Below are positions 1 through 12,738 of a DNA stretch of 64,000 nt, piece by piece. The notes beneath the pieces are model-generated. The model searched no databases. It saw only the letters and a list, made by a program, of their open reading frames with translations, and had not been told where the DNA came from. Origin of the DNA: Obelidium mucronatum (taxonomy: Eukaryota; Chytridiomycota; Chytridiomycetes; Chytridiales; Chytriomycetaceae). The DNA is taken from contig JAIVFH010000068.1 in NCBI GenBank assembly GCA_025765595.1, positions 124,001-188,000 on the forward strand, written 5' to 3'. Each line of letters starts with the position of its first letter. Within the stretch, counting starts at the first letter, position 1. The position numbers and the translations under genes are program-made.

Positions 1-87
1 GCTCAACAACAACAACTTCAGATGCAGCACCTGCAACAACAGCAACAACAACATCATCATCAACAGCAGCAGCAACAACAACTACAA

Positions 88-138
<51 letters not shown>

Positions 139-1222
139 CAACAGAAAATATTAAATTCCTCGGATCGCTCCATTTCTGCGAAATACAAGTCTCTTGGTTT
201 CATTGCGGCAGGAACTTATGGACGCGTCTTTAAAGCCATCAGACTTGACAAGTAAGTTTGAATTCTCATTCATTCGGCTTAAATTGTCCATAATCTGAAC
301 CCCGTATCTCCCCCTCTATTCCTCTCTTTCAGCAAAATGCACGTCGAATACGCAATCAAAAAGTTTAAACCAGAAAAGGAAGGAGATGCATCTCTATCGG
401 CCGGTATCTCTCAATCGGCTTGTCGTGAAATTGCCCTCTGTCGTGAACTGTCCCACATCAATGTCGTTTACTTGGAAGAAGTTTTCGTTGAGCCTCTCGA
501 TCGGTCTATTTATATGGTGTTTGAATACGCTGAACATGATTTGCTGGTCAGTGTATGACGTGTGTATTTTATGTTCGTTATTTTTTTTTGTCCTTCAAAG
601 TGAATGAACACCTCCTTCCCTCTCATACCACAGCAAATCCTCCATCACCACTCCCAAATGCAACCAGCTGCAATGAGAACCATCCCTTCCTTCACAGTGA
701 AATCATTACTCTGGCAACTCATCAACGGTGTTGCGTATTTACATGCGAATTGGGTCTTGCATCGGGATTTGAAACCTGCCAATGTGTTGGTCACATCGAA
801 GGGGATTGTCAAGATTGGGGATCTTGGGCTTGCTAGGATATTTAGGTCTCCATTACGCACTTTGTATGAAGGAGATAAAGTCGTGGTTACCATTTGGTAT
901 GTGTGAAAAAAAACGTCTGTTGACGGACTCCAAAATCTCACAACATACCTGTATCTCTGCAACAGGTACAGATCGCCAGAACTGCTTTTTTCTTCAAAGC
1001 ACTATACCGACAGTGTAGACATGTGGGCTGTGGGGTGTATATTTGCCGAATTGCTTTTGCTCAGACCGATATTCAAAGGGGATGAAGTCAAAATGGATGG
1101 CAAGAAATCAATTCCGTTTCAACGCGACCAAGTTCAAAAGATTATCGATGTTCTAGGAACGCCGACAGGTTTTGTTTATGTGACTTATACATGCATTCTG
1201 TGGTGGAGTGCTGAACGAATCC

Positions 1223-1253
<31 letters not shown>

Positions 1254-1567
1254 AAAAAAAAAAAACAGCTGCAAATTGGCCCAGTTTGCTTTTCATGCCC
1301 GACTACAATCATCTCAAAACACTCACCAAAATGGAACCCCAGTTCCCAAATATATTCTCATACCAAAACACGGGGCTGTCTTCTTCTGGATACTCGCTCC
1401 TCGCATCAATGTTTGAGTATGATCCTACAAAGAGATTGAGTGCTGAAGCGGCGCTGAAGCATCCTTACTTTATGGAAGAGCCGTTGCCTTCGATGGACGC
1501 GTTCCACCAAAATTTGAAGGTCATGTATCCTATTAGGAAGTTGCAACCAGCAGATGACTTTAAATAG
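1..1567 (+). CDS. SSN3: Mediator-type cyclin-dependent kinase CDK8/SSN3 (5' partial)
   Basis: This is the kinase of the Mediator CDK8 module, which acts in the nucleus on RNA polymerase II transcription. The frame is open from base 1 through a long Gln/His-rich stretch, so the start lies outside the window. Exons are about 1-251, 333-546, 634-896, 966-1168 and 1267-1567. The glycine loop reads GTYGRVFKA, the cyclin-contact helix SQSACREIA is typical of CDK8, the catalytic loop is HRDLKPAN, and the magnesium loop is DLG. The block [13 protein letters not shown] followed by FKGDEVKMD is characteristic of SSN3/CDK8. The last intron contains a C-run followed by an A-run (about 1220-1266). No frame break was needed. 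The family call is firm. Confidence 0.93.
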
Positions 1568-1983
1568 AAGGATATAATAACATGTATATTTATTTTTATG
1601 ACCTCTTTCGGTTTTTTTTTGTTTATTGGATTGCTGCCTTCTCCAGTTGGATTTATCCATTTGCCACTTGATCAGTACCAAGCTCTAGCATTCACTTAAA
1701 AACATAAAACACTGTTCATTCAACCCACAATTCGAAGGAGAATAAGGATCACACGATTTTGCAGAGAAAGTCGAATTGGCTGCCACCCAAGTCCCGCCAC
1801 ACCGATTCTGTAGCGCCGAGATATTGGGTTGATGAAATACCTGTGCTTGATCACCACCAGCTGCAACTCTCCTTCCATCCAAAACGTCTCGGGACAGTTT
1901 TGAATAATCCGAATTATATCTGTATGTATGCAGCAAATTATGATGGCTCCCTCTTCCCTCTTTATTTTCAATGCTATTAAAAC

Positions 1984-3743
<1,760 letters not shown>

Positions 3744-3942
3744 GTTTTTTTGTTTGTTTTTTAAAAACACCTGCCTAATATATAGAGGAAACAAAAAAAA
3801 AAACAGCGATATACCCCTTTATAGCATTCAAAGTAAAATAAGAGACAAGTTATTGCATCGATGGAAGAATAAACAGTTTTAGAGAACAATGGCGCATTTC
3901 TTTATTCACGAGGGAAGAAAGACGCACTAATTAAAAGGGATA

Positions 3943-4440
3943 ATGGATTCAACTGGAGTCTTTTTGGCAGAAACCACGAACGGACGGTGGGTGACTTTGT
4001 TACTTGTGAGAAAACTTGGAACGCCGAGCATTGAGCTTTTGAAGAAAACTTGTAGAATCGAAGGGAAAGGAAAATACACGTTCCCAAACGGAAACATTTA
4101 TGTTGGAGACTTTAAAGACTGGACAGTAAGGGCGCTTTTCAACTATTTAAAGTGTTTCATTTTCGTGTGTTGGTATTGAAACTGTCTTTGGCCGAAGGTT
4201 TCATGGAAACGGAACGATCCACTTTACAAATGGGGGAAGATATGACGCAAGCTGGAAAGACGGACGAGCTGTGGAGGTATTGGCCGAGAATCGTTCTTTA
4301 TGGATACCATACTTAAATTAATGCTGAAGGGAAAATTCACTTTCGTTGATGGTCTCGTGTACGAACAAGAAAACTGGGGTTACTGTACACCAGGAGATCG
4401 CCGCTTTTACTACGAGAAGACTGGCGGCTTCAATCAATAA
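3943..4440 (+). CDS. MORN5: MORN5-like MORN-repeat protein
   Basis: This is a small MORN-repeat protein matching the MORN5 family, which is linked to cilia and flagella in animals. The start MDSTG aligns with the family N-terminus. Three MORN units follow: GKGKYTFPNGNIYVGDFKD, FHGNGTIHFTNGGRYDASW and GKFTFVDGLVY. The MORN5 signature ENWGYC...GDRRFYYE comes after them. Introns lie at about 3985-4051, 4124-4197 and 4279-4330. The exon ending at 4123 is one base out of phase; one surplus base at 4117-4122 (GACTGG) explains it and restores the repeat. The protein is about 115 residues, shorter than the roughly 160 of the human protein, and lacks the C-terminal part. Confidence 0.83.
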
Positions 4441-4472
4441 AAGAGTGATCATGTTATTTTTGAGTTAAAATA

Positions 4473-5719
4473 ATGACTCGCACCGCGCTAGAGATACAAC
4501 AACTGCTCAAGGAACAAGAGGCAGCAGTAGCGTAAGCAATGAAAACACAATACTGCCTCCGCATTTATAACCAGTCCCTCTCTAGCATCCTTCTTCGTGA
4601 GCTGCATCATCTCCGGAGCTTAGACCAAACTCGAACAACCGAACTACTCACTGTGCCCCAACCAACACTTATTCCGAATCTTAGTCCACCTCCTCCACGG
4701 GCTACTTTAAAACCAATCCTTAAAGGAGCTATTCCTCCTGTCAAGAGCAATTTGAATGTTCCAATATCATCAACAACCGACAAAGCACCCACACTTATTC
4801 CCACCAGCCAAAGCGTCCCACCAATTCCTTCCTCTCCAAAGTTGATCGCTGCCACCTCGCAATATACCAAATCGCAGCGATCTGAGAATAACAACCGTAA
4901 CAATTCCACGGCTATGGATGTGGACATTGAGCCAGGCCTGGGGACCGAATCTAATTTGTTTGCAAAACCGTCAGTTCCGGTAACAACAACGTCAATGAAT
5001 TTTGCGGCTGCATCATCGTCATCCAACGTCTTCACATCGTCGTCTTCAATTGATCAGGATTCTGTGATGGGTGAAACAGAGTTCGGGTCAGATGCGGGAC
5101 TTCAGTCAGGTTTTTATATCTATTTAGATGTTTATATTTTCCTCAAGCTCGGAGGACCTTGTGATCTCGCTGGCGTTGGACACCACTCTCTGACAATTAC
5201 CCACATTTAGAAAATGGAGATAAAGAACGGCCATCAACATCGACCGACGAGAAACGGCGGTTCAAAAAAACATGCTTGATGGTTTGGTCAAAGTTGGCGG
5301 AACATCGATATGGAAATGTCTTTACGCGAGCCGAAAAGAGTCCCTTTTATTTGAATGTCATCAAGAATCCTATTAATTTGGCTGTTATTAAAAACAAGAT
5401 TCGCGATGGAGTAAGGATCCCCCATTTTTGATGGAATTCTAGTTGTAGTTGACCCTGTTGTGTTCCAGGAAATTGCAACTATCGAAGAGTTTCATCATGA
5501 CATTTTGCTGATGCTTGCGAACGCTGTCATGTTCAATGACGAAGGATCTGAAATTGCAGAAATGGCTAAAGTAAGTAGTCGTTTTATGTAATCATCACAA
5601 GGGAAAGCTTATTGATTGTGATTTGTGTGTGGAAATAGACTCTGCGTATCTTTGTCGAGAGAGAGTTGGCCGCATTGGAAAATGTTCGAAGGTTAAAGGA
5701 ATTCATGAGCAGAGATTGA
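4473..5719 (+). CDS. Bromodomain protein, BRD8-like
   Basis: This is a bromodomain protein resembling BRD8, an acetyl-lysine reader of the NuA4/TIP60 acetyltransferase complex. Exon 1 encodes MTRTALEIQQLLKEQEAA. It is followed by a Pro/Ser/Thr-rich region of about 200 residues. The C-terminal bromodomain contains W-KLAEHRYGNVFTRA, then FYLNVIKNPINLAVIKNKI, then HDILLMLANAVMFND, where the asparagine of AVMFN is the family's acetyl-lysine contact. Introns include about 4549-4587, 5108-5209, 5411-5468 and 5571-5638. The BRD8 assignment rests on the LxEHRY...NVF pattern and the position of the domain at the extreme C-terminus; another small bromodomain subunit is possible. Confidence 0.8.
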
Positions 5720-5794
5720 GAGATGGTGTGTGTACCAAACAATACAGTAATATATTTTATCAGGCTGTTCCATAATAGTTCAAACAATTCGTTT

Positions 5795-6715
5795 CTACTC
5801 CAATTGGGCGAAAAAGATTCCCTCTTGAACTTGCCAGACTTCATTTTGACCAGCACCTTTCACTGCACACACTTCCAATTGACCTGTATGGTAATTTCAA
5901 TTGGGTAAAAAATGTGAAATATATATTAGCATATGTATGAGATTACCTGGGATTGGATTGCTGAACTTGTGCCTGGCATTGGCAGAGAGGAATTTCTGGG
6001 TAGAAACATGGAGAACTCGAACCTTCCCTTCTCGCTTCCAGACCTTATCTTTTTTGTCAATGCACACAATTTGCCAGTTATCATCTGTCGGGGAAGAGGT
6101 AGTTGGGGCGTCAAAAATGCTACGTGTCAAAAATCAACGATCCAGTATTGGTGTGTCCGTAGGCGGAGACTTCTTGCTGATTTGAAAGCGGTGAAATGTG
6201 AAGATGCGAATGAAGTCGGTTTTTTGTATTCAAGTGTTGAAGTCTGAAGGGATAATGGTTAGCAACAGAACGATCTCCATCAAGCGTTTACCTTACAACG
6301 TCCCCACATTTAATAGCAGCTCCTCTCTGACATTGCTGGGCCCCAAATGCGCTTTCCACGACGAAAAGAGAACTGTGTGTGCGAAATCAAACGGTTAGAA
6401 CAAGTAAGAGTTGTATTGACTTTGTACTTCGTGTCATCGCCGTTAGAAAAGCCCGTAACAGACTGCTGTCCCGATCCCGTTCCTGTATCAGAGCAGTTAG
6501 TCGATTAGGGCAGTTTTGCATCATCATCCTTTGCACAACGAACCATAAGTAATCTGGTGTGAATGCATTCTCACCCCAGTTGCAGCATGAGCCAGTTTGA
6601 TTGAGGAGCCACAAGTCACTGCTTCAAACTCTTTTTCAATCACAAAGTCAGCTGACGATTTCGAGGACGCGACAAAGGCGGCAAGCGCTGATGTTAAGAA
6701 GTGGAGGCCTTTCAT
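5795..6715 (-). CDS. SDF2: SDF2-like MIR-domain protein of the ER
   Basis: This is a stromal-cell-derived-factor-2-like protein: a secretory-pathway protein with three MIR motifs, acting in ER folding with Hsp70/DnaJ partners. A signal peptide (MKGLHFLTSALAAFVASS) leads into VTCGSSIKLAH...RMHSHQITYG, GTGSGQQSVTGF, GAAIKCGDVVR, LHSHLHISPLSNQQEVSAYG and DDNWQIVC, in the family's order. It ends VWQVQEGIFFAQLE. Introns lie near 6490-6560, 6250-6292 and 5885-5940. The frame breaks once at the A-run 6129-6133 (T-run on the coding strand). Homology continues on both sides, so the gene is probably intact. It converges on the bromodomain gene, with 75 bp between stops. Confidence 0.87.
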
Positions 6716-6766
6716 ATGAAATAATAATATCAAATAAAACTAATATAAAATAAATATAACAATTAA

Positions 6767-7685
6767 ATGGCCATCAAAGCAACACTCATATTCAACAACA
6801 ATGGAAACCAAGGCTAATGCAATGGTACCAGCAGCAGATGGTTCGTAATGAATTGGACTCAAAACCGCGGGCACTAACCCCGCTCCAACTTCATAGGACG
6901 TGAGGACACAACAAGAGACTCTGAAAGAGATCTTCAGGCTTGTGAGCAACAGGTTACAACTTCTTTCAATGAACTCATGTGGATGTCGAGTTTAACGAAG
7001 CGATGGGTTGCTCAACACAGGCCTGACTCTGCTTGCAACTTTTTGGAGGGAAGCGCTTTGATTGGCGGAAACGATACGAAGATCATATACAGAGTAAATA
7101 GCGAGCCCAAGCGATTTTTAATTTATGTTTTCTCATTCCTGTCGTTTAATTTTCGGTTACCGTTACCTACAACAGCATTATGCCAGTGAGTTCCACCTTT
7201 TCACAATCTCCTACAACTTTTCATTCTTCGCTGATTCATTTTCTTCTCTCAGCTCTGTATTTTGTCTTTGTTGTTGACTCTTCTGAATCAGAGTTGGGTA
7301 TTCTGGACTTGATTCAGGTAAAAGAACGCGATCAAAAAAAAAACTCGTTTACTAAATTTTTATTATTTCTCTGTAGGTGCTTGTAGAAGTGCTGGATAAA
7401 GCTTTTCGCGAACGTTTGTGAACTGGACCTTGTAAGCCTCATAAAAAATTCTAGATTTCAATCCCCTCACTGTTGCCCTCCCACAACCAGATCTTCCGTC
7501 CCGATGACGTTTCTTCTATTCTTTCCGAGATTGTGTCAGGAGGAATGGGTGTAGTATTATTTTATTTGCACCATTCTATGTACTGAACTGATTGGAATGT
7601 TATATCTGTAGTTTTAGAGACTAATTTGCCTCAAATCTGCGAAGTTTTGACGGCAAAGAATGAAATCAACCTAAGAACGCGGTAA
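6767..7685 (+). CDS. APS3: AP-3 adaptor complex sigma subunit
   Basis: This is the small (sigma) chain of the AP-3 clathrin-adaptor complex, which sorts cargo from the Golgi or endosome to the vacuole. It starts MAIKATLIFNNNG and continues KPRLMQWYQQQM, QQETLKEIFRLVSNRP, CNFLEGSALIGG and LYFVFVVDSSESELGILDLI, ending ETNLPQICEVLTAKNEINL. There are about six short exons. Two single-base breaks are needed: one base missing near 6803-6810, and one extra T in the run at 7403-7406 before NVCELDL. Both sit in strongly conserved blocks. The protein ends shortly after the core longin-like fold, as in many fungal sigma chains. It is divergently arranged with SDF2, with 51 bp between start codons. Confidence 0.88.
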
Positions 7686-7840
7686 TTGTGGGGATTCGAG
7701 GATTGGGAATATACGAATGCGTTTCAACCATGAGTTGCACCGCAAGAATAAAACTTTGACTAGCATAATTACACAGCTTCGCAAAGAAAAGGAATGAGTT
7801 GACGGATTTTTTTTGCGGAAGGATAATATAGTATTTTATT

Positions 7841-9864
7841 TCAAGAGTTTACAAGTTTTGGGAGCAAACGACCTTTCTTTGGAAATGATAAGGCAGGGGA
7901 ACCCCATGGACGCACTTCAGACAGCAATGTCATCACTTTTGAGCTCTTTGTTGGGTTATTCAAGTTGAGATTCGACCCTTCCCCAAGCTATTTGAGGCGA
8001 AAAAAAAAGATAGTGAGTTTTCCAAAGATAAAAAAGCAATTGGGGGTTGTCTTCACCGTTTGTAAAACAATCGACATTGTTTGGACACCCACTGAATTTG
8101 TCTTCATGGGTTCTGCTGTGTTGTACCTGCTCGGTTTTGGAATTGCTGCAATAACGGCTGACAAGTCTACTTCTTCCCTTTTTTCGATGGCGCAATGCTT
8201 TCTTTTTGTCTTTGCAGAGGAGGCCCGGTTGCCACTGATTTCATTGTCTGCTTTGGGAGTACTGCCAAAAGTGATGGGAATTAACAGGAGAATCACCAGG
8301 AAAATGAAATGCACAAACCTAGAAAATAGTTTCAAGAGTCGATACTTTAAAGAGTCATTTGGCTCATTGGCGGTTAGTAGAACTGAAACTTTTTCCGACA
8401 ATTCATTTGGCTGTTTAACTTCTTCCAGATCCAGCACTAGTCGCTCCAAGTCAGTCAAGTCTCCCAACAATCTACCATATTCGGTTTTAAGTTCTTCTAC
8501 AAGAGTTTCCTGTAAAATTCGTGAAAACGGTTTAAGGAAAAGGAAAGTGGTTTCCGTTCTCTGATGAAATTACATCTTCTGTCCTTGCATTCAAGGTTTG
8601 ACTGCTGCTGAAGTTTTTCGCATCCTCCTCCTCGAGAATGGTTTCTTTTTCAGCGTTTTGTTCGTATGCCAATTCTAGCATTTCATCACTTTCTAGAATT
8701 GATTGGGTTTAATTTACACCCAAAAAATACTAGCGTACAAAAAACAACCTTTCAAACGATCCAGCAACATTTTAATCACCCGTTGATTTGCTTGATTCTT
8801 TTTCGCCAACTCTTTCTCTGACTCTGTCAAGAGTGAATTACACGTCTTGAGTTTCTCCACTTTTTGCTTGAACCCCTCATTCTCAGCAATCAATTCAAGA
8901 GTCTTTGCAGACATTTTCTTGAGTTGAGACGTAATGGCCATGTTTTCTCGGATGGCCCGCTTTGTTGTCTCGGCCATTTGTTGGTCTGCAACGCGACGGA
9001 AGTTTGTTACAGCCTCATTCACTTTTTGGAGCATTTCTTTTTTCATGTGATTCTGTGTTTTTTTGTTCGTTTTGACTCATATCAGATTGAATTATTGTGT
9101 TTTGTGTTTTTCTTGTCTCTAAACCTTGTCCTGCAGTACTTTGCGTTCCATTGTGTGAATCACGTCCTTGTATTCCTTCTCTCGAGTTTCCAGTAAACTC
9201 AATGCTTGTCTCAATTGGCGTTCGAGATCATCCTTTCAATGAAAACAAGACTTTAGACTCCTTTTTTTTCCCCCCTTATCCAGCAAACCTTTTTTCCTTT
9301 GAAATCAAACAACATATCCAACTCGCCTTTATACTTTGCACTTGTTGTTTGAACATTATCAACCTCCTTTCTCCATTCCGAACAAGTATGTTCAAGATCC
9401 TGTTTGGCTTTTGCTTCCAAAGCGCGTTTCTCGTCTTCGAGTTTCGCGATTTTCGATTCCAGAGTTGTAATGTGTTCTTCGTGTTCGCGGACTTTGATGT
9501 TGAGGAACTCGACAATGTCTTGCTGTTTGCAATGATTGTTGTGTGTGAGCGCAAGGGGGCAAAAACGTAGAAATAATAACAAAGGGACCTTGTCGCTGCT
9601 GAACTTTGTTTGGGCGCGACCTAACGCATCGTTCTCACGAACCAATAGATCGCACTTTTCCTTTCTAAATTTAGGTTGGGGAGGTTGATTTTTTTTTTTA
9701 ATAAAAACACGGAGCAGAATACGACAAAAGAAGTAAACTATACGCAACGATCGAACAAGCTTTTCAGTCAGATCGCGGACCTTTGCCTCATAGATTTCTA
9801 GTGATAACTCATCTAGTTTCGATTTATCAACGGGGTTCAAGTCTTCAGCAGTCTTTTTTGACAT
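7841..9864 (-). CDS. CFAP157: CFAP157-like flagellar coiled-coil protein
   Basis: This is a coiled-coil protein matching CFAP157, a basal-body-associated protein needed for normal sperm-flagellum structure in mouse. The N-terminus MSKKTAEDLNPVDKSKLDEL leads into long heptad-rich helices. The most diagnostic block is around 8850-9046, where KKEMLQKVNEAVTNFRRVAD is followed by QMAETTKRAIRENMAI and SQLKKMSAKTLELIAENE. The C-terminus is less conserved and ends PKKGRLLPKLVNS. There are about eight exons; the exact borders in the 3' half are uncertain. With MORN5 and SAS-6 it supports a flagellated host cell. Confidence 0.82.
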
Positions 9865-10146
9865 TTTTAAGATTTCCTCCTAGATTTTCGTTGTTCAAAT
9901 CAGAAATGAGTACAAAAAAAAAACATTTTATAAGATGAACCACTATTTTTTTTTGTTTTGTTTCTCATTTGAATAACTTGGAAATAGAATAAACATTTTT
10001 AGCAAGAAAGCACTTCATTTTAAAGATTTTTTTTTGGAGGAGGAGTTAAAAATTACAAGCTGACGAGGAAAGAATGATTCTTGATGATTTTGTTTTGGTG
10101 CTGTAGATTCATGCCCGTGATAAGATGTGTTTGCTCCCCCCTTCAT
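9865..10146. other. Intergenic spacer
   Basis: This short AT-rich spacer separates the CFAP157 start from the ATG8 stop. It holds several T- and A-runs and no supported gene. It should contain the CFAP157 promoter and the ATG8 3' end. Confidence 0.5.
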
Positions 10147-10860
<714 letters not shown>

Positions 10861-11204
10861 TTGTTTTCTTTAAAAAAGGTGTTGCTGTTGTTTTGGGCTT
10901 TGTTTTGGTTGCTGCGCTTGGATTATGAAGAGAGAATTTGGAAGGTTAGTTTTTATCGCTTGTTCTTCAGGAGATCAAGGAGGGGAAAGTATCCACAGTC
11001 TTTCCAGATAGAAGAGAAGTATAGTAGAGGTATTGTGATTGTATCCGTGTCGTCCTGTGGGAATGGGGGGGCAAATACCTTTAATTATTCATGTCCGTTA
11101 TTGTTTTTTTAAATATCTGTCCCAACGCCTCCTTTTGCTGCCACCCTTTCCCTCCACCCGAAACAACGCAAAAAAGAAAAAAAAAACGGCGGGGGTAAAA
11201 GAAA
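10861..11204. promoter_or_regulatory. Divergent promoter region, ATG8/IPK1
   Basis: This 344-bp region lies between two divergent start codons and should drive both genes. It has T-runs on one side, an A-run at about 11170-11187 on the other, and a short GGGG-rich patch near 11066. I see no recognisable specific site. Short open frames here look spurious. Confidence 0.35.
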
Positions 11205-12656
11205 ATGTACTCGCTCAAAGGAGAAGGGAACAAGCACATTGCCATCGCAGTAAACCATGCGGACGCGCCTCGGATCTTGCGGCTTCGAAAAGAGGTTTTG
11301 GTTTTATTTACTATTCATCCCCTTCTATCGCCCTTCATAGTCTTATTAGAAAAAAGCTGTTTTTTTCTAGGACAGCGATCAAGTTTCATTGGCTGTTCAA
11401 ACAGGCTATCATGAACTCCTCACTCGAATGCTTTTGGGACCGAGTTATCTTGCACCAAGTGTACCGTCTGATCTGATTACTATTATTATTTTTGAATGCA
11501 ACCGTATCTAATCAATGTCATTCCAACAGGAAATAATCCAAATGGATGCAGGTCTTCTCAAATCGATAACAGACGAAATCCAATCCGAGCGACAGGAAAC
11601 GCGAAAACACAAGGCGATCGACTTGAATCAACAAGCTGATATTATTGACCTGAAGATCATACTCTATTTAGAGATGAGCCTGGAACCCGTCAACAACAGT
11701 AAACACGTTGTTTATTCAGTCGAATTGAAGCCAAAGTGGGGATTTATGCCTGCTCGATACCATCGCCTGCCGTGATGCGACAAATATGGAATCGAATCAA
11801 ATTTGTTGCTGCCGGTTCTGTCTTCACTCAATCCTCAAGGCCTCTTTGAAAAAACGAATTGACCAACAACCATCAAAGAAAGAAATCAGCATCAATCAAG
11901 ACCATTTCTGTCCGTTGGATTTATATTCAGGGACTCATTCCCGTGTTGTGAAAGCTTTAAAAGTGTTGACGACGTGTCCTGGGAATAACCTCAAAGTATG
12001 TGTTGATGGAATTGATACCTCGGACTTAAGCATGTAGAGAAACTGTTTCAGCAAAGTATGAAAAGTGAGAAAAGTGATTTGATTGAAGAGACACAGGGAG
12101 GAGGGATTTGGGATCTCGTTGCGGCGATATTGAATCAAGAAGAGCTCTTGAAATCTTTGGCAACGCATCAGGAAAGATTGGATGGAGGTGGTATCAATGT
12201 TGTATACCAACAATATCTTGATTTGAAGAGGAAGTGCGAGTGGATTCCTAGGCAGCCTGAAACTCTTGAGGAGTGGGAACGGATACTGAATCAATACTTG
12301 ATGGACGAGGGAAAGGAAAAGGAGAAGGAAAAAGATCAACTGCAGATTATAATGGAATATCTCTTGTCTCTCAGTCTTAAGGACTGTTCCTTCATGTTGA
12401 CGTTTCGAGTTCTATCAAACAATGACAAATTCGAACCCGAAAATGGAATGTAAGATACTTTCAAGCTTGGTTATTTTTTTTATAATTTTAGGATCTTCTA
12501 ACTGAAATTTGAAGAGGTCACAAAATGACGAGATTCAAAGATTCAACAATTGAATACAAGATACGAGTGATTGATGTGGATATTAAAAGCATCCACAAAA
12601 TTCCGTATTATTACACTCAAGATGTAGAGATAATGAATATTTTTAATGGAATGTGA
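11205..12656 (+). CDS. IPK1: Inositol-pentakisphosphate 2-kinase (IPK1)
   Basis: This gene makes inositol hexakisphosphate from inositol pentakisphosphate. The start MYSLKGEGNKHIAIAV fits the family's GEG-N nucleotide loop and is followed by RILRLRKE. LLGPSYLAP is the family's (P/L)LG-x-Y block; VYSVELKPKWGFMP corresponds to the family's ELKPK-GF-P motif; CCCRFCLHSILK matches CRFCMHQ; CPLDLYSG and KDCSFMLTF follow. The end YKIRVIDVDIKSIHKIPYYY is the IPK1 C-terminal aspartate motif. Frame breaks are seen near 11458, 11755 and 12031, each of one base. Homology runs straight through all three, so consensus error is more likely than decay. Confidence 0.82.
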
Positions 12657-12738
12657 TAAAGCAGTGATGATTTGAGAAGCTTGTCTCATTATTTTTTGAC
12701 TTTATTATTATTTTCAAAACCGAAAAGACACCAACTTG

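Noticed and set aside
1220..1266. C-run plus A-run as a possible functional tract in CDK8
   Set aside because: It lies inside an intron and looks like a simple homopolymer, whose length may also be unreliable.
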